A stretch of 64,000 nt of DNA from Azospira sp. I13 (lineage in GTDB: Bacteria > Pseudomonadota > Gammaproteobacteria > Burkholderiales > Rhodocyclaceae), in the NCBI RefSeq assembly GCF_003112695.1, contig NZ_BFBP01000002.1, positions 35,473 through 99,472 on the forward strand. The letters run 5' to 3'. A program made the position numbers and the translations under genes. Shown here piece after piece: positions 1 to 9,413 of this stretch; within the stretch, counting starts at the first letter, position 1; every line of letters starts with the position of its first letter. The notes under the pieces are model-generated. The model saw nothing but the letters and a program-made list of their open reading frames with translations, was not told the origin of the DNA and searched no databases.

Positions 1-676
1 GATCGGCCGCCGAATCGGAAATGGCCATGAAGGCGAGGGACTTGCACACCCGCTTGCCCGCCCGCACCCCTTCCGTGATGCGCTGGACCGCCTCGGCAAA
101 ACCTTCCCAGTCGCAAGCGTGGAGACGCTCGTAGCACAGCAGGCCCAGGCCATAGTCGTAATCGGGATTGAGCTTGAGCAGGCGCTCGAACATGCCGATG
201 GCTTCTTTGCTGCTCTTGAACTCGGTCAGCAGAATGCCGCAATTGACCAGGGCGCTTTGATCATCCGGATTGATGGACAGCACTTGGTTGAAACGCACCA
301 GGGCATCGTGGTGGCGGTGCATTTCCCGCAGCAACGCACCGCTGTTGTTGAGCACTTCGGTATAGTCCGGCTTCACCGCCAGGGCGTTGTCGTAAGCCGC
401 CAGCGCTTCATCCCGGCGCCCCAGCTCCTTGTAGGCCTCACCCAGGGCAAACCACACCGGGGCAAACTTTGGGGCAGCCCGGCTGCCGTGTTCCAGCAGG
501 CCGACGATATCGCCCGCCTGTCGGCGCTTGAGATAGATCACGCCGAGGGAATAGATGGCCGCCACATCGTTGGCATTGGCTTCCAGACACTTGAGAAACA
601 GCGCCGCCGCCTCATCTTCCCGCCCTTGGTTCTGTAGTGTGATGGCCTGTACGAGCAGCGAATTGGGTGCGTTCAT
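1..676 (-). CDS. TPR-repeat protein, 5' part (SPINDLY/OGT-like glycosyltransferase candidate)
   Basis: Reading the minus strand from an ATG at 676 gives an open frame of about 225 codons that runs off the window edge without a stop. The product is built of tetratricopeptide repeats of about 34 residues, with recurring pieces such as ALGEAYKELGRRDEALAAY and AIGMFERLLKLNPDY. After the repeats comes a YERLHACDWEGF segment. From memory, that segment resembles the one linking TPRs to the catalytic domain in SPINDLY-type O-GlcNAc transferase-like proteins. In many polar-flagellated bacteria such genes sit beside flagellar genes and are linked to flagellin glycosylation. The catalytic domain lies outside the window, so the enzyme assignment is inference, while the TPR call is solid. 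It lies downstream of the fliE terminator, so it probably has its own promoter. Confidence 0.7.
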   Translation of the reverse strand, partial: MNAPNSLLVQAITLQNQGREDEAAALFLKCLEANANDVAAIYSLGVIYLKRRQAGDIVGLLEHGSRAAPKFAPVWFALGEAYKELGRRDEALAAYDNALAVKPDYTEVLNNSGALLREMHRHHDALVRFNQVLSINPDDQSALVNCGILLTEFKSSKEAIGMFERLLKLNPDYDYGLGLLCYERLHACDWEGFAEAVQRITEGVRAGKRVCKSLAFMAISDSAAD

Positions 677-768
677 AAAGAGTCGAGGGATTCGTCATTG
701 TCGCCCCGCCGCGGACACCCCAAAAGCTTCGGGCTGCCCACCGTACGGAAAAATGGCGGATAAATTCT

Positions 769-796
769 AAAAAAAACGCACTCCGAAGAGTGCGTT
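769..796 (-). terminator. Rho-independent terminator after fliE
   Basis: On the minus strand a perfect 9-bp stem (AACGCACTC/GAGTGCGTT) closes a TTCG tetraloop and is followed by eight T residues. This is a textbook intrinsic terminator. It ends the fliE transcript and separates it from the TPR gene. Confidence 0.93.
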
Positions 797-826
797 GGTT
801 CACGTCGTTGCCAAGCGTCACCCAGG

Positions 827-1150
827 TCAAACCTGGATGTTCATCACGTCCTGATAAGCGGAGACCAGCTTGTTGCGCACCTGCACCATCTCCTGGAAGG
901 ACACGTTGGCCTTCTGCAGGGCGATCATCACCTCATGCAGGTTGGCGTTGGAATCGCCGGCGGAAAAATCCTGGGCCATGGACTGGGCCTGCTGCTGGGC
1001 GGCATTGACCTGGTCGATGGAATTTTTCAGCACCTGGGCGAAATCAGCCCCGCCGGCCGCGGGGGCAGCATTATCTACCGGTTTTCCGGCAGCGGCCGCC
1101 GCGGTTCCCCGCAACTGGCCCAACAGATTGTCGATACCTTTGGTGTCCAT
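827..1150 (-). CDS. fliE: Flagellar hook-basal body protein FliE
   Basis: FliE joins the MS ring to the proximal rod and is the first rod-type substrate exported. The 107-residue product has the family's usual length and C-terminal helix (SFQEMVQVRNKLVSAYQDVM). I chose the ATG at 1150 because GGAGAAG lies just upstream. An in-frame TTG at 1162 would overlap that ribosome binding site. fliE stands alone between its own sigma-54 promoter and a strong terminator, downstream of fleSR and divergent from fliF. In many genomes fliE instead opens the fliEFGHIJ operon, so this layout gives it independent control. Confidence 0.95.
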   Translation of the reverse strand: MDTKGIDNLLGQLRGTAAAAAGKPVDNAAPAAGGADFAQVLKNSIDQVNAAQQQAQSMAQDFSAGDSNANLHEVMIALQKANVSFQEMVQVRNKLVSAYQDVMNIQV

Positions 1151-1177
1151 GTACTTCTCCAACAGTCACCCTGTTAT

Positions 1178-1193
1178 AGCAAAAGACAGGCCA
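1178..1193 (-). promoter_or_regulatory. Sigma-54 promoter of fliE
   Basis: The minus strand reads TGGCCTGTCTTTTGCT. The GG (-24) and GC (-12) elements have the exact sigma-54 spacing, and TTGC is perfect. It lies in the 52-bp fleR-fliE gap, about 28 nt before the fliE ATG. FleR, encoded just upstream, is the natural activator. Confidence 0.8.
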
Positions 1194-1202
1194 GGCTGAA
1201 AG

Positions 1203-2648
1203 TCATTCGTTCAAATAACCGGCCAAACGGTACTGCCTGAGCTTATGACGCAAGGTACGCTCGGAAATTCCCAGTTTTTCGACGGCCAGTTTACGGGAGC
1301 CACCGACGGCCGCCAGGGTTTCCAAAATCAGTTCCCGCTCCCAGTCCTTAATACTATCGGCTTTTTTGCCACCAGACTGAAGCCCTTCTTCCTCTACCGC
1401 CATGAGCGGAGCGGCTGGCGCCGCCACCGCAGGCATTTCGATGAAACTCGGGGCAGGAGCCGGAGCTGCCATCGGGGCCGCCGGCATCGGTGCCAGCAGG
1501 GTTTGGGCAAGCGGTGCGGGACGGGCAACCAGATGCAGGTGCAGGGCATCCACCTGGTCGCCGGGAGCCAGAATCAGGGCCCGCTGGATGACATTGACCA
1601 GTTCCCGCACATTGCCGGGCCAACTGTGGCTCCTCAGGGCCTGTTCGGCCTCGGGGGTCAGCATCAGCCCGGGGCGGCCAGATTTGCCGCCCTGATCGGC
1701 AAGAAAATGCCGGGCCAGGGGCACCACATCGTCCGGTCGTTGCCGCAGGGAGGGAATGAGCAGGGGAAACACGTTGAGGCGGTAGTACAAGTCTTCCCGG
1801 AAAATACCTTTGGTCACCGCCTCCGCCATGTCCCGGTTGGAAGTGGCGACCACGCGGATATCCAGGCGTACCGGCTGTTTGCCGCCGACCCGCTCAACCT
1901 CGCGCTCTTGCAGTACGCGCAGTAGCTTGGCCTGGAGGGCCAGGGGCATTTCGGTCACTTCGTCGAGCAGCAGCGTGCCATTCTGGGCTTGCTCGAACTT
2001 GCCGGCCTGGGCCTGGTTGGCGCCGGTAAAGGCGCCTTTCTCATAACCAAAGAGGGTGGCTTCCAACAGACTTTCGGGAATGGCCGCGCAGTTGATGGCG
2101 ACGAAAGGCCCTTTGCGCCGGGCCGAATGGTTGTGGATGTAGCGCGCCACCACTTCCTTGCCGACGCCGGATTCACCGGTCAGCAACACCGTGGCATCGG
2201 TCTGAGCCACCCGTGCCGCCAGGGAAAAGAGATTGCGGGAAGCCGCATCCACGGCCACCACGTCGGAATCCTCACCCATGGCGGGCAGGCGGTAACGGGC
2301 CACATGCTCCAGCAGGGCCTTGGGCTCGAAGGGCTTGAGAAGAAAATCGCAGGCACCAGCCCGCATGGCCTCCACCGCCCGGTCTACGTCGGCAAAGGCC
2401 GTCATCAGCACGACCGGCAAATGGGGGTAATGGCCGCGGATTTCCTTCAGTAGGGTAATGCCGTCCATGGGCTCCATGCGCACGTCGCTGACGACGATAG
2501 CCACCGGCCGCTCGGCCAGCAGGCGCAGGGCATCGGGCCCGGAAGGGGCGGCCAGCACGGCTTCCCCGGCCAACTCAAGGGTGTCGACCACGGCCTCCCG
2601 CAGGTTGGGATCATCTTCCACGACCAGGATGGGCAGATTGTTCGCCAT
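1203..2648 (-). CDS. fleR: Sigma-54-dependent response regulator FleR/FlrC
   Basis: This 481-residue NtrC-family activator drives mid-class flagellar genes when phosphorylated by FleS. The receiver domain spans about residues 5-118, with phosphoacceptor Asp55 in SDVRM. The AAA+ domain spans about 140-370, with Walker A GESGVGKE around 158-165 and an intact GAFTGA loop at 205-210 that contacts sigma-54. An Ala/Pro-rich linker leads to a Fis-type DNA-binding helix-turn-helix near the C-terminus (VEKLGISERTLRHKLRQY). Start ATG 2648 is preceded by AGGAAA. It lies 9 nt after fleS, so the two-component pair is co-transcribed. The flagellar context favours FleR/FlrC over other NtrC proteins. Confidence 0.93.
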   Translation of the reverse strand: MANNLPILVVEDDPNLREAVVDTLELAGEAVLAAPSGPDALRLLAERPVAIVVSDVRMEPMDGITLLKEIRGHYPHLPVVLMTAFADVDRAVEAMRAGACDFLLKPFEPKALLEHVARYRLPAMGEDSDVVAVDAASRNLFSLAARVAQTDATVLLTGESGVGKEVVARYIHNHSARRKGPFVAINCAAIPESLLEATLFGYEKGAFTGANQAQAGKFEQAQNGTLLLDEVTEMPLALQAKLLRVLQEREVERVGGKQPVRLDIRVVATSNRDMAEAVTKGIFREDLYYRLNVFPLLIPSLRQRPDDVVPLARHFLADQGGKSGRPGLMLTPEAEQALRSHSWPGNVRELVNVIQRALILAPGDQVDALHLHLVARPAPLAQTLLAPMPAAPMAAPAPAPSFIEMPAVAAPAAPLMAVEEEGLQSGGKKADSIKDWERELILETLAAVGGSRKLAVEKLGISERTLRHKLRQYRLAGYLNE

Positions 2649-2657
2649 CGGTGTTTC

Positions 2658-3863
2658 CTAGCTTTCCGCAACAAATCGGCTGGCCGGACCGGCCGGCAGC
2701 TCAATAGTGAATTCAGAACCTTCGCCGAGCCGGGAGCGGACCGCAATGGTCCCGCCGTGGGCTCGTGCCACTCCCAGAGCAATTGCCAGGCCAAGTCCCG
2801 TCCCCTGGCCCCGGGTGGTGAAAAAAGGCTCGAAAATCCGGGACTGGGCTTCCGGGGCAATCCCCGGGCCCGTATCCCGTACTTGCAGGTAGGCGCGACC
2901 GGCTTCGATGCGGGCCTCCAGATCCACCCGGCGAGGCCGGTCGGCCTGACCTTCGCAGACCTGCAAGGCGTTTTCCAACAGATTGGTGAGGGCGCCGGCA
3001 ATGGCCTTGCGCCCGCCCATGATGATGAAATCCCCCACTTCGGCCCGGACCTGGAATTCCACGCCGTGGCGCTTCATCAGGGGCTCCACCGCGTGTTCAG
3101 CCTCCGCCACCAGGGCCGCTACGGGAATCGCCTCCCGGCCGATGCTCTCGCCCCGGGCGAACAGCAGCACATCCTGGATCAGTCGCTCCAGGCGCTTCAA
3201 CTGCTCGGTGGCCTTGTCGGCAAAGCGGGTGCGGGCCTCTTCCGCCAGATCCGGCTTCCCCAGGTTGCTGCTGTAGAGCAGGGCGGTGGCCAGGGGAGTG
3301 CGCAGCTGATGGGCCAGGGAAGCCGCCATCTCGCCCATGGCCGCCAGGCGCTGGTTGCGCTCCAGGTTGGCCTTCATTTCATGGGCATGGGTAATGTCGT
3401 GAACCAGCAAAATCCGGCCACCCGCGGAATCCAGGGGACTTTCTGCAATACTCACACGCCGCCCGCCCACCTGCCACTCTTCCGGCGCCGGGGTCGGCGC
3501 CAGGCTGCGCCCGGCCACGCCGGACCACTCCTCGCCCACCAGATTTTCACCAAACATGGCCTTGGCCGCCGGGTTGGACTCGGTCACCCGGGAAGCGCTG
3601 TCCAGCACCACCACACCGGCCGGCAGGGCATTGAGCAGCAGGGAAAGACGTTCGGAAAGCGCTTCCTTTTCCTGGTACTGGCGCAGCAGCTCGCCATTGG
3701 CCACTGCCAGTTCCGCCGTCAGGGAGGTGACACGCCCCTGGAGGGCCTCGTAGGCCTGGGTCAGTTCCTGGGAAACTTGGTTGAAAACGTCAAAGGCCTT
3801 TTGCAGCTCCTGGGCCTTGGCGTCCGGGCGCTCCTGCACCGGCTCCGGCAGCGATGGGGACAT
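2658..3863 (-). CDS. fleS: Sensor histidine kinase FleS/FlrB
   Basis: This soluble kinase partners FleR in the flagellar cascade. An N-terminal coiled coil (about residues 15-85) is followed by a PAS-like domain around the VVVLDSASRVTESNPAA segment. Next come the phosphoacceptor H-box SLAHQLRTPL, the N-box NLLENALQV and ATP-lid motifs DTGPGIAP and GTGLGLAIA. No membrane segment is visible, which fits the cytoplasmic FleS family. The ATG at 3863 gives 401 residues. A TTG at 3890 is also in frame, and neither has a good Shine-Dalgarno sequence, so the start is uncertain. It is divergent from fliF across a 177-bp AT-rich gap. Confidence 0.9.
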   Translation of the reverse strand: MSPSLPEPVQERPDAKAQELQKAFDVFNQVSQELTQAYEALQGRVTSLTAELAVANGELLRQYQEKEALSERLSLLLNALPAGVVVLDSASRVTESNPAAKAMFGENLVGEEWSGVAGRSLAPTPAPEEWQVGGRRVSIAESPLDSAGGRILLVHDITHAHEMKANLERNQRLAAMGEMAASLAHQLRTPLATALLYSSNLGKPDLAEEARTRFADKATEQLKRLERLIQDVLLFARGESIGREAIPVAALVAEAEHAVEPLMKRHGVEFQVRAEVGDFIIMGGRKAIAGALTNLLENALQVCEGQADRPRRVDLEARIEAGRAYLQVRDTGPGIAPEAQSRIFEPFFTTRGQGTGLGLAIALGVARAHGGTIAVRSRLGEGSEFTIELPAGPASRFVAES

Positions 3864-4040
3864 GGGAAAGAAGACGAGAGTTGATTGCAATAAGCGGATA
3901 CAATATAGAATATTTCTGAAAAAATTTCGCTTTTTGCTTGATTATTAGCTGATTATTGAAGAAGCGGAGGGATGACTCCCCTGATCTCCGCCTCCGGCCA
4001 GCGCTCCCCATTTCAGGCTCAGCACAACACATACTCATCA

Positions 4041-5763
4041 ATGGCGGCAACCCAGGATACTGTAGATAGCCCGGCCTCCCAGCCCTTCAACCGGCTCAGC
4101 GAAAAAGTTCGCGAAGCCCTGGGCCGGCTGAGCAACCAGCAGAAAATCGCCCTGATGGTGGCGGTCGCCGCCATCGCCGCCCTGCTCATCGGCACTTTCC
4201 TGTGGAGTCGGCAGCCCGATTACAAGGTGCTGTTCAGCAATCTGACGGAGAAGGATGGCGGCACCATCATCACCGCCCTCGAGCAGCTCAACGTCCCCTA
4301 CAAATTCACGGAAGGCGGCGGCGCCATTCTGGTGCCCGGGGAGCGGGTCCATGAAGTCCGCCTGCGCCTGGCCACCCAGGGCTTGCCCAAGGGCGGCGGC
4401 GTCGGTTTCGAACTGATGGAAAACCAGAAGTTCGGCATCAGCCAGTTCGCCGAACAGGTCAATTTTCAGCGCGCCCTGGAAGGCGAGCTGGGCCGCACCA
4501 TCCAGTCCGTCGCCGCCGTCGAGGCCGCCCGGGTACACCTGGCCATTCCCAAGCCCTCCGTCTTCGTGCGGGAAGAGCAGAAACCCACCGCCTCGGTAAT
4601 GGTGCATCTGCATCCCGGCCGCACCCTGGAACCGGCTCAGGTGGCAGGTATCGTGCATCTGGTCTCTTCCAGCGTGCCCCAGCTGCCCATGTCCAACGTG
4701 ACGGTGATCGACCAGAACGGCAACCTGATCTCCCAGCTGAAGAGCAAGCTCATCGAGGCAGGCCTGGACCCCACCCAGATCAAGTACGTGCAGGAAGTCG
4801 AAGCCAGCGTCATCAAGCGTATCGACGACATCCTGGCGCCGGTCGTCGGCACCGGCAACTCCCGTGTGCAGGTGGCCGCCGACGTTGATTTTTCCCAGAC
4901 CGAGCAGACGGCGGAAAGCTACCGGCCCAACACGACGCCGCCGGACATCAGCATCCGCAGCCAGCAGACCTCCGAAACAGCCAACGTCAACCCGCCCGCC
5001 CAGGGCGTTCCCGGGGCATTGACCAACCAGCCGCCGGTGCCCGCCACCGCCCCCATTACTTCACCGGCCGTGCCCGGCCAGCCTGCTACCGCCGCCACCG
5101 GGGCAGATCAACGCCGCCGGCGTGCAGGCGCCCATTTATTCCGCCGGCCAGCCCATCAATACGCGTAAGGATTCCACCATCAACTACGAGGTGGATAAGA
5201 CCATTCGCTACGTCAAGCAGTCGGTGGGGGTCATCAAACGCCTCTCCGTCGCGGTGGTGGTCAACAACAAGAAGGATGTGGCCAAAGACGGCAAGCCGAC
5301 CACCCGCCCCCTCAACGAGACCGAACTGAAGCAGATCAACGACCTGGTGCGTGAAGCCATGGGCTATGCGAAGGAGCGGGGCGATACCCTGTCCGTCGCC
5401 AATGCCGCCTTCACCCCGGTGGAGAAGGCCGAGGAGCCGCCGGTCTGGAAGCAGTTCGTGACGCCTGACGTGGGCAAGGAGTTGATCAAGTACCTGCTCA
5501 TCGGCGCCATCGTCCTGTACATTCTGCTGGCCGTGGTCCGCCCCATCCTGCGCACCATGTTCCCGCCCCCGGCCCCGCCGGAAGAGCTGGAAGAAGGCGA
5601 CGAGGACGAAGAGGGCGTGGAAGTGGATCTCACCGCCATGGGCGGCGATGCCATCCTTGCCACCTACGAGGGCAAGCTACACAAGGCCAGGGAAATCGCC
5701 AACGCCGATCCCAAGGCGGTGGCCAACATTATCAAGGATTGGATAGGCGCAAATGCCGGCTAG
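4041..5763 (+). pseudogene. fliF: fliF, flagellar MS-ring protein, broken by a one-base frameshift near 5100
   Basis: FliF forms the MS ring that anchors the export gate and rotor. The first frame (ATG 4041, MAATQD) carries the N-terminal membrane helix (about residues 35-58) and the ring-building domains. It leaves frame at a GGGG run at 5100-5103 and stops at 5168. The rest continues in the +1 frame, including the second membrane helix (YLLIGAIVLYILLAVV), an acidic region and the FliG-binding tail, to a stop at 5763. Removing one G restores a single 573-residue protein (ATGQINAAGVQAPIYSAG across the joint), the normal FliF length. The neighbouring genes are intact, so a sequencing error or a very recent mutation is likely; programmed frameshifting is a remote alternative. 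The fragment's end overlaps fliG by 11 nt. Confidence 0.9.
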
Positions 5764-6754
5764 CGAAGATGGCCTGGAAAAGGCCGCCATACTCCTGATC
5801 GCCCTCGGCGAGGAAAATGCCGCCTCCGTGCTGCAGCAGCTCGGCCCCCGGGAAGTGCAGAAGCTGGGCCACGCCATGGCCAGCCTGCGCACCGTGCCCC
5901 GGGCCCGGGTGGAATCGGTGCTGGAGGAATTTCACACCATCCACCACGAACACGCGGCCGTGCATGTGGATACGGACGCCTATATCCGCAATGTGCTGAC
6001 CAAGGCCCTGGGCGACGACAAGGCCTCCAATCTCATTTCCCGCATTCTTCAGGGCGGTGAGACCTCGGGTATTGAAGGCCTGAAGTGGATGGACGCCAGC
6101 ACCGTGGCGGACCTGATCCGCAACGAGCACCCCCAGATTATCGCCACCATTCTGGTGCACCTGGAACACGATCATTCCAGCGAAATCCTCAGCATGTTCC
6201 CGGAGCGCCTGCGCAACGACGTCATCCTGCGGGTCGCTACCCTGGAAGGCGTGCAGCCAGCCGCCCTGCGGGAACTCAACGATGTCATGCTGCGCCTGCT
6301 CTCCGGCTCCGCCAACATCAAGAAATCCGCCATGGGCGGGGTGCGTACCGTGGCCGAAATCCTCAACTTCATGGGATCGGCCAACGAAACCTCGGTCATC
6401 GACTCGGTGCGGGAATACGACCCGGACCTGGCTCAGAAAATCCTCGACGAAATGTTCGTCTTCGAAAATCTGCTGGACCTGGACGACCGCAGCATCCAGT
6501 TGCTGCTACGCGAAATCCAGTCCGACTCCCTCATCCTGGCCATGAAGGGCGCCTCGGAAAACCTGCGGGAGAAGATTTTCAAGAACATGTCCCAGCGGGC
6601 CGCCGAAATGCTTCGGGAAGACCTGGAAGCCAAGGGGCCAGTACGGATCTCGGAAGTGGAAGCCGAGCAGAAGGAAATCCTCAAGATCGTCCGCCGCCTG
6701 GCCGACGAAGGCCAGATCGTCCTGGGTGGCAAGGGCGGCGAGGAAATGATTTAA
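5753..6754 (+). CDS. fliG: Flagellar motor switch protein FliG
   Basis: FliG is the rotor protein that contacts FliF, FliM and the stators to make torque. The 333-residue product has the usual length, with N-terminal FliF-binding, middle EHPQ-motif (about 124-130) and C-terminal domains. The torque helix region contains the expected charged stretch (MFVFENLLDLDDRSIQ). The start overlaps the fliF end by 11 nt, which suggests translational coupling. If the fliF frameshift is real, that coupling would be disturbed. Confidence 0.97.
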   Translation: MPASEDGLEKAAILLIALGEENAASVLQQLGPREVQKLGHAMASLRTVPRARVESVLEEFHTIHHEHAAVHVDTDAYIRNVLTKALGDDKASNLISRILQGGETSGIEGLKWMDASTVADLIRNEHPQIIATILVHLEHDHSSEILSMFPERLRNDVILRVATLEGVQPAALRELNDVMLRLLSGSANIKKSAMGGVRTVAEILNFMGSANETSVIDSVREYDPDLAQKILDEMFVFENLLDLDDRSIQLLLREIQSDSLILAMKGASENLREKIFKNMSQRAAEMLREDLEAKGPVRISEVEAEQKEILKIVRRLADEGQIVLGGKGGEEMI

Positions 6755-6766
6755 GCGCCAGCCCCT

Positions 6767-7453
6767 ATGACCGGCTACATCCCCAAGGAAAAACTGACCG
6801 CCTACGAGCGCTGGGAACTGGCGGCCTTCGATGCGCCGCCCGAGCCCCCGCCTGCACCCGAACCAGAGGCGGCGTTCGCTCCAGAACCGGAGCCCGTGGC
6901 GCCCCCGGTGCACGAAGAGCCGGTGGAAGCCGTCCCCCTGCCGACAGCAGAGGACATTGAGCGCATCCACAATGAGGCCCATGAGGCCGGCTACCAGGCC
7001 GGCTACGAAGAAGGGGCGGCCCAAGCCAAGGCCGAAGCGGAGCGGCTGGACGGGCTCATGCACAGTCTGGCCCAGTCCCTGCAGACCTTCGACCAGCAGG
7101 TTGCCGACCAGCTGCTCGCCCTGGGCCTGGAAATCGCCCGCCAGCTTACTCGCAGCGCCCTCAAGGTCAAGCCGGAACTGATCCTGCCGGTGGTCCGGGA
7201 AGCCCTGGCTGCCCTACCGGTAAGCCACGGCCATCCCAGCCTGACCCTGAACCCGAAGGATGCCGCCCTGCTGCGGGAGCAACTGGGCGACCAGATCAGC
7301 CACGGTGGCTGGCGCCTGCTGGAAGACCCGGAAATGGCGGCCGGCGGTTGCCGTGTCCAGGCCGGTGCCAGCGACATCGACGCCAGCCTGGAAACCCGCT
7401 GGAAGCGTGTTCTCGAATCCATCGGCACCCAGCAGGACTGGCTCCAGGGCTAG
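6767..7453 (+). CDS. fliH: Flagellar assembly protein FliH
   Basis: FliH is the stator-like regulator of the FliI ATPase in the type III export apparatus. The 228-residue product has a Pro/Glu-rich N-terminus, then a helical segment with small-residue spacing typical of FliH (EAHEAGYQAGYEEGAAQAKAE, about residues 69-89), and a C-terminal domain related to V/F-ATPase E/delta subunits. It lies 12 nt after fliG and 21 nt before fliI, inside the fliF-fliJ run. Confidence 0.92.
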   Translation: MTGYIPKEKLTAYERWELAAFDAPPEPPPAPEPEAAFAPEPEPVAPPVHEEPVEAVPLPTAEDIERIHNEAHEAGYQAGYEEGAAQAKAEAERLDGLMHSLAQSLQTFDQQVADQLLALGLEIARQLTRSALKVKPELILPVVREALAALPVSHGHPSLTLNPKDAALLREQLGDQISHGGWRLLEDPEMAAGGCRVQAGASDIDASLETRWKRVLESIGTQQDWLQG

Positions 7454-7474
7454 TTCCCCAGACAAGCCCCCGTC

Positions 7475-8890
7475 GTGAATTCCGCCCCCCCGCCCTCCTC
7501 CCTCGCCCTCTGGCAGCAGTTCCTCGAAAACTGCACCGAGGCGGCCGCCAATGCCCATCCCCTGCTGCCTTCCGGGCACCTGACGCGGATCAACGGCCTG
7601 GTCATGGAAGCCGCCGGCCTCAAGCTGCCCCTGGGCAGTTCCTGCCGGGTCATTCCCCCCGGCGGATCCTCGGTGGAGGCCGAGGTGGTCGGCTTCAACG
7701 GCGAAAAGCTCTTCCTCATGCCGTCGGACGACGTTTACGGTCTTTCTCCCGGGGCCACCGTGGTGGCTCTGGAAACCCCTTCGCCCCCGCCCCTGATCGG
7801 CAAGACGGCACCTTACCGGCGCCGCTCGGCGGACAAAGGCAAGCTGGTGCCCGTCGGCATGAGCCTGCTCGGCCGCGTGGTGGATGGCGCCGGGCGTCCC
7901 CTAGATGGCCTCGGCCCCCTCAACGCCGAAGCCCTGCGCCCCCTGCACAGCCGGCCGGTGAACCCCATGTCCCGGGCCCCCATCAGCCGTACCCTGGATG
8001 TGGGGGTGCGCGCCATCAACGGCCTGCTCACCGTCGGCCAGGGCCAGCGCATGGGCCTCTTCGCCGGCTCCGGCGTCGGCAAATCGGTGCTGCTGGGCAT
8101 GATGGCCCGCTATACCGAGGCCGAAATCATCGTCGTCGGCCTGATCGGCGAACGGGGCCGGGAAGTGAAGGAGTTCATCGAACAGATTCTCGGCGACGAA
8201 GGCCGGCGCCGTTCTGCCGTCATCGCTGCCCCGGCCGACACCAGCCCGCTGATGCGCCTGCAGGGCGCCGCCTACGCCACCGCCGTGGCCGAGTACTTCC
8301 GCGACCAGGGCAAGCAAGTGCTGCTGATCATGGATTCCCTCACCCGCTACGCCATGGCCCAGCGGGAGATCGCCCTGGCCATCGGCGAGCCACCGGTGAC
8401 CCGGGGCTACCCGCCCTCCGTCTTCGCCCGCCTGCCCCAACTGGTGGAACGGGCCGGTAACGGCCCTGACGGCGGCGGTTCCATCACTGCCTTCTACACT
8501 GTGCTGGCCGAAGGCGACGACCAGCAGGACCCCATCGCCGACTCGGCGCGCGCCATCTTGGACGGCCACATTGTGCTCAATCGCCTGCTGGCCGATGCCG
8601 GCCATTACCCGGCCATCGACATCGAGCAATCCATCAGCCGGGCCATGGTCAGCCTCATTCCGCCCAGCCAGTTCGATCTGGTGCGCCGTTTCAAGCAGCT
8701 CTACTCCCGCTACCAGCGTTCCCGGGACCTGATCGCCGTGGGCGCCTACGTGCCTGGCTCGGACCCCATGGTGGATCAGGCCATTCAGCTCATGCCGGTG
8801 CTGGAACGCTTCCTGCAGCAGGATTTGTCCGACCGCTCCTCCTACGAACAGACCCTGGGCCTGTTGCAGCAGATTTTCCCCACCGTCTGA
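7475..8890 (+). CDS. fliI: Flagellum-specific ATPase FliI
   Basis: FliI is the hexameric ATPase that loads and unfolds export substrates at the cytoplasmic face of the secretion gate. The 471-residue protein has an F1-beta-like fold. Walker A (GSGVGKS) lies around residue 208, [10 protein letters not shown] follows it, and Walker B-like [11 protein letters not shown] lies further on. The start is GTG at 7475. An alternative internal start is unlikely because the N-terminal FliH-binding helix is retained. It sits between fliH and fliJ as expected. Confidence 0.97.
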   Translation: MNSAPPPSSLALWQQFLENCTEAAANAHPLLPSGHLTRINGLVMEAAGLKLPLGSSCRVIPPGGSSVEAEVVGFNGEKLFLMPSDDVYGLSPGATVVALETPSPPPLIGKTAPYRRRSADKGKLVPVGMSLLGRVVDGAGRPLDGLGPLNAEALRPLHSRPVNPMSRAPISRTLDVGVRAINGLLTVGQGQRMGLFAGSGVGKSVLLGMMARYTEAEIIVVGLIGERGREVKEFIEQILGDEGRRRSAVIAAPADTSPLMRLQGAAYATAVAEYFRDQGKQVLLIMDSLTRYAMAQREIALAIGEPPVTRGYPPSVFARLPQLVERAGNGPDGGGSITAFYTVLAEGDDQQDPIADSARAILDGHIVLNRLLADAGHYPAIDIEQSISRAMVSLIPPSQFDLVRRFKQLYSRYQRSRDLIAVGAYVPGSDPMVDQAIQLMPVLERFLQQDLSDRSSYEQTLGLLQQIFPTV

Positions 8891-8900
8891 TACCGGTCGG

Positions 8901-8920
8901 CCCCATGTTCTAGAATGGGG
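8901..8920 (+). other. Short hairpin between fliI and fliJ
   Basis: CCCCAT and ATGGGG form a 6-bp stem around an 8-nt loop. There is no T-run, so it is not an intrinsic terminator. It could be a pause or RNA-processing site. It is also compatible with chance in GC-rich DNA. Confidence 0.3.
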
Positions 8921-8940
8921 ACAAACCACCGGACGCTCCC

Positions 8941-9393
8941 ATGACCAAGCCCTTCACCCTGCAACCGCTGCTGGAACTGATGCAGACCCGGGCCGACGAC
9001 GCCACCAAGGAGCTGGGGCGACGCATTGCGGCGGAGCAGGACACCAAGGCCAAGCTCAACATGCTCGTCCAGTATCGGGACGAGTACGCCGAGCGCTTCC
9101 GCCAGGCTGCCGGCCAGGGCCTTTCCCCAGCCAGCTGGCGCAATTTCCAGGAATTCATCGGGCGCATCGACGAAGCCATCGCCCAGCAGCGGGTGGTGGT
9201 CCTGACGTCGGAGCAACACACTGCCGAAGGCCAGGCCCAATGGCTGACCCAGCACCACAAGCTGAAAGCCATCGACACCCTGGCCCACCGTCATCTGGCG
9301 GCGGAAGCGGCACGGGAACAAAAGCAGGAACAGAAACAGCAGGATGAATTCTCCGCCCGCAAGCGGCTGGATGAGCGCCCGGACGGCACCTGA
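8941..9393 (+). CDS. fliJ: Flagellar export protein FliJ
   Basis: FliJ is the coiled-coil stalk of the FliI hexamer and helps energise export. The 150-residue product is almost entirely charged helical sequence, with a Gln/Glu-rich stretch (REQKQEQKQQDE) near residues 123-134, as is typical. It is 50 nt after fliI. A sigma-54 promoter follows it, so fliJ is the last gene of the fliF-led unit before a new transcription start. Confidence 0.9.
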   Translation: MTKPFTLQPLLELMQTRADDATKELGRRIAAEQDTKAKLNMLVQYRDEYAERFRQAAGQGLSPASWRNFQEFIGRIDEAIAQQRVVVLTSEQHTAEGQAQWLTQHHKLKAIDTLAHRHLAAEAAREQKQEQKQQDEFSARKRLDERPDGT

Positions 9394-9413
9394 CTCCCCG
9401 CCCAGGTGGCCAC

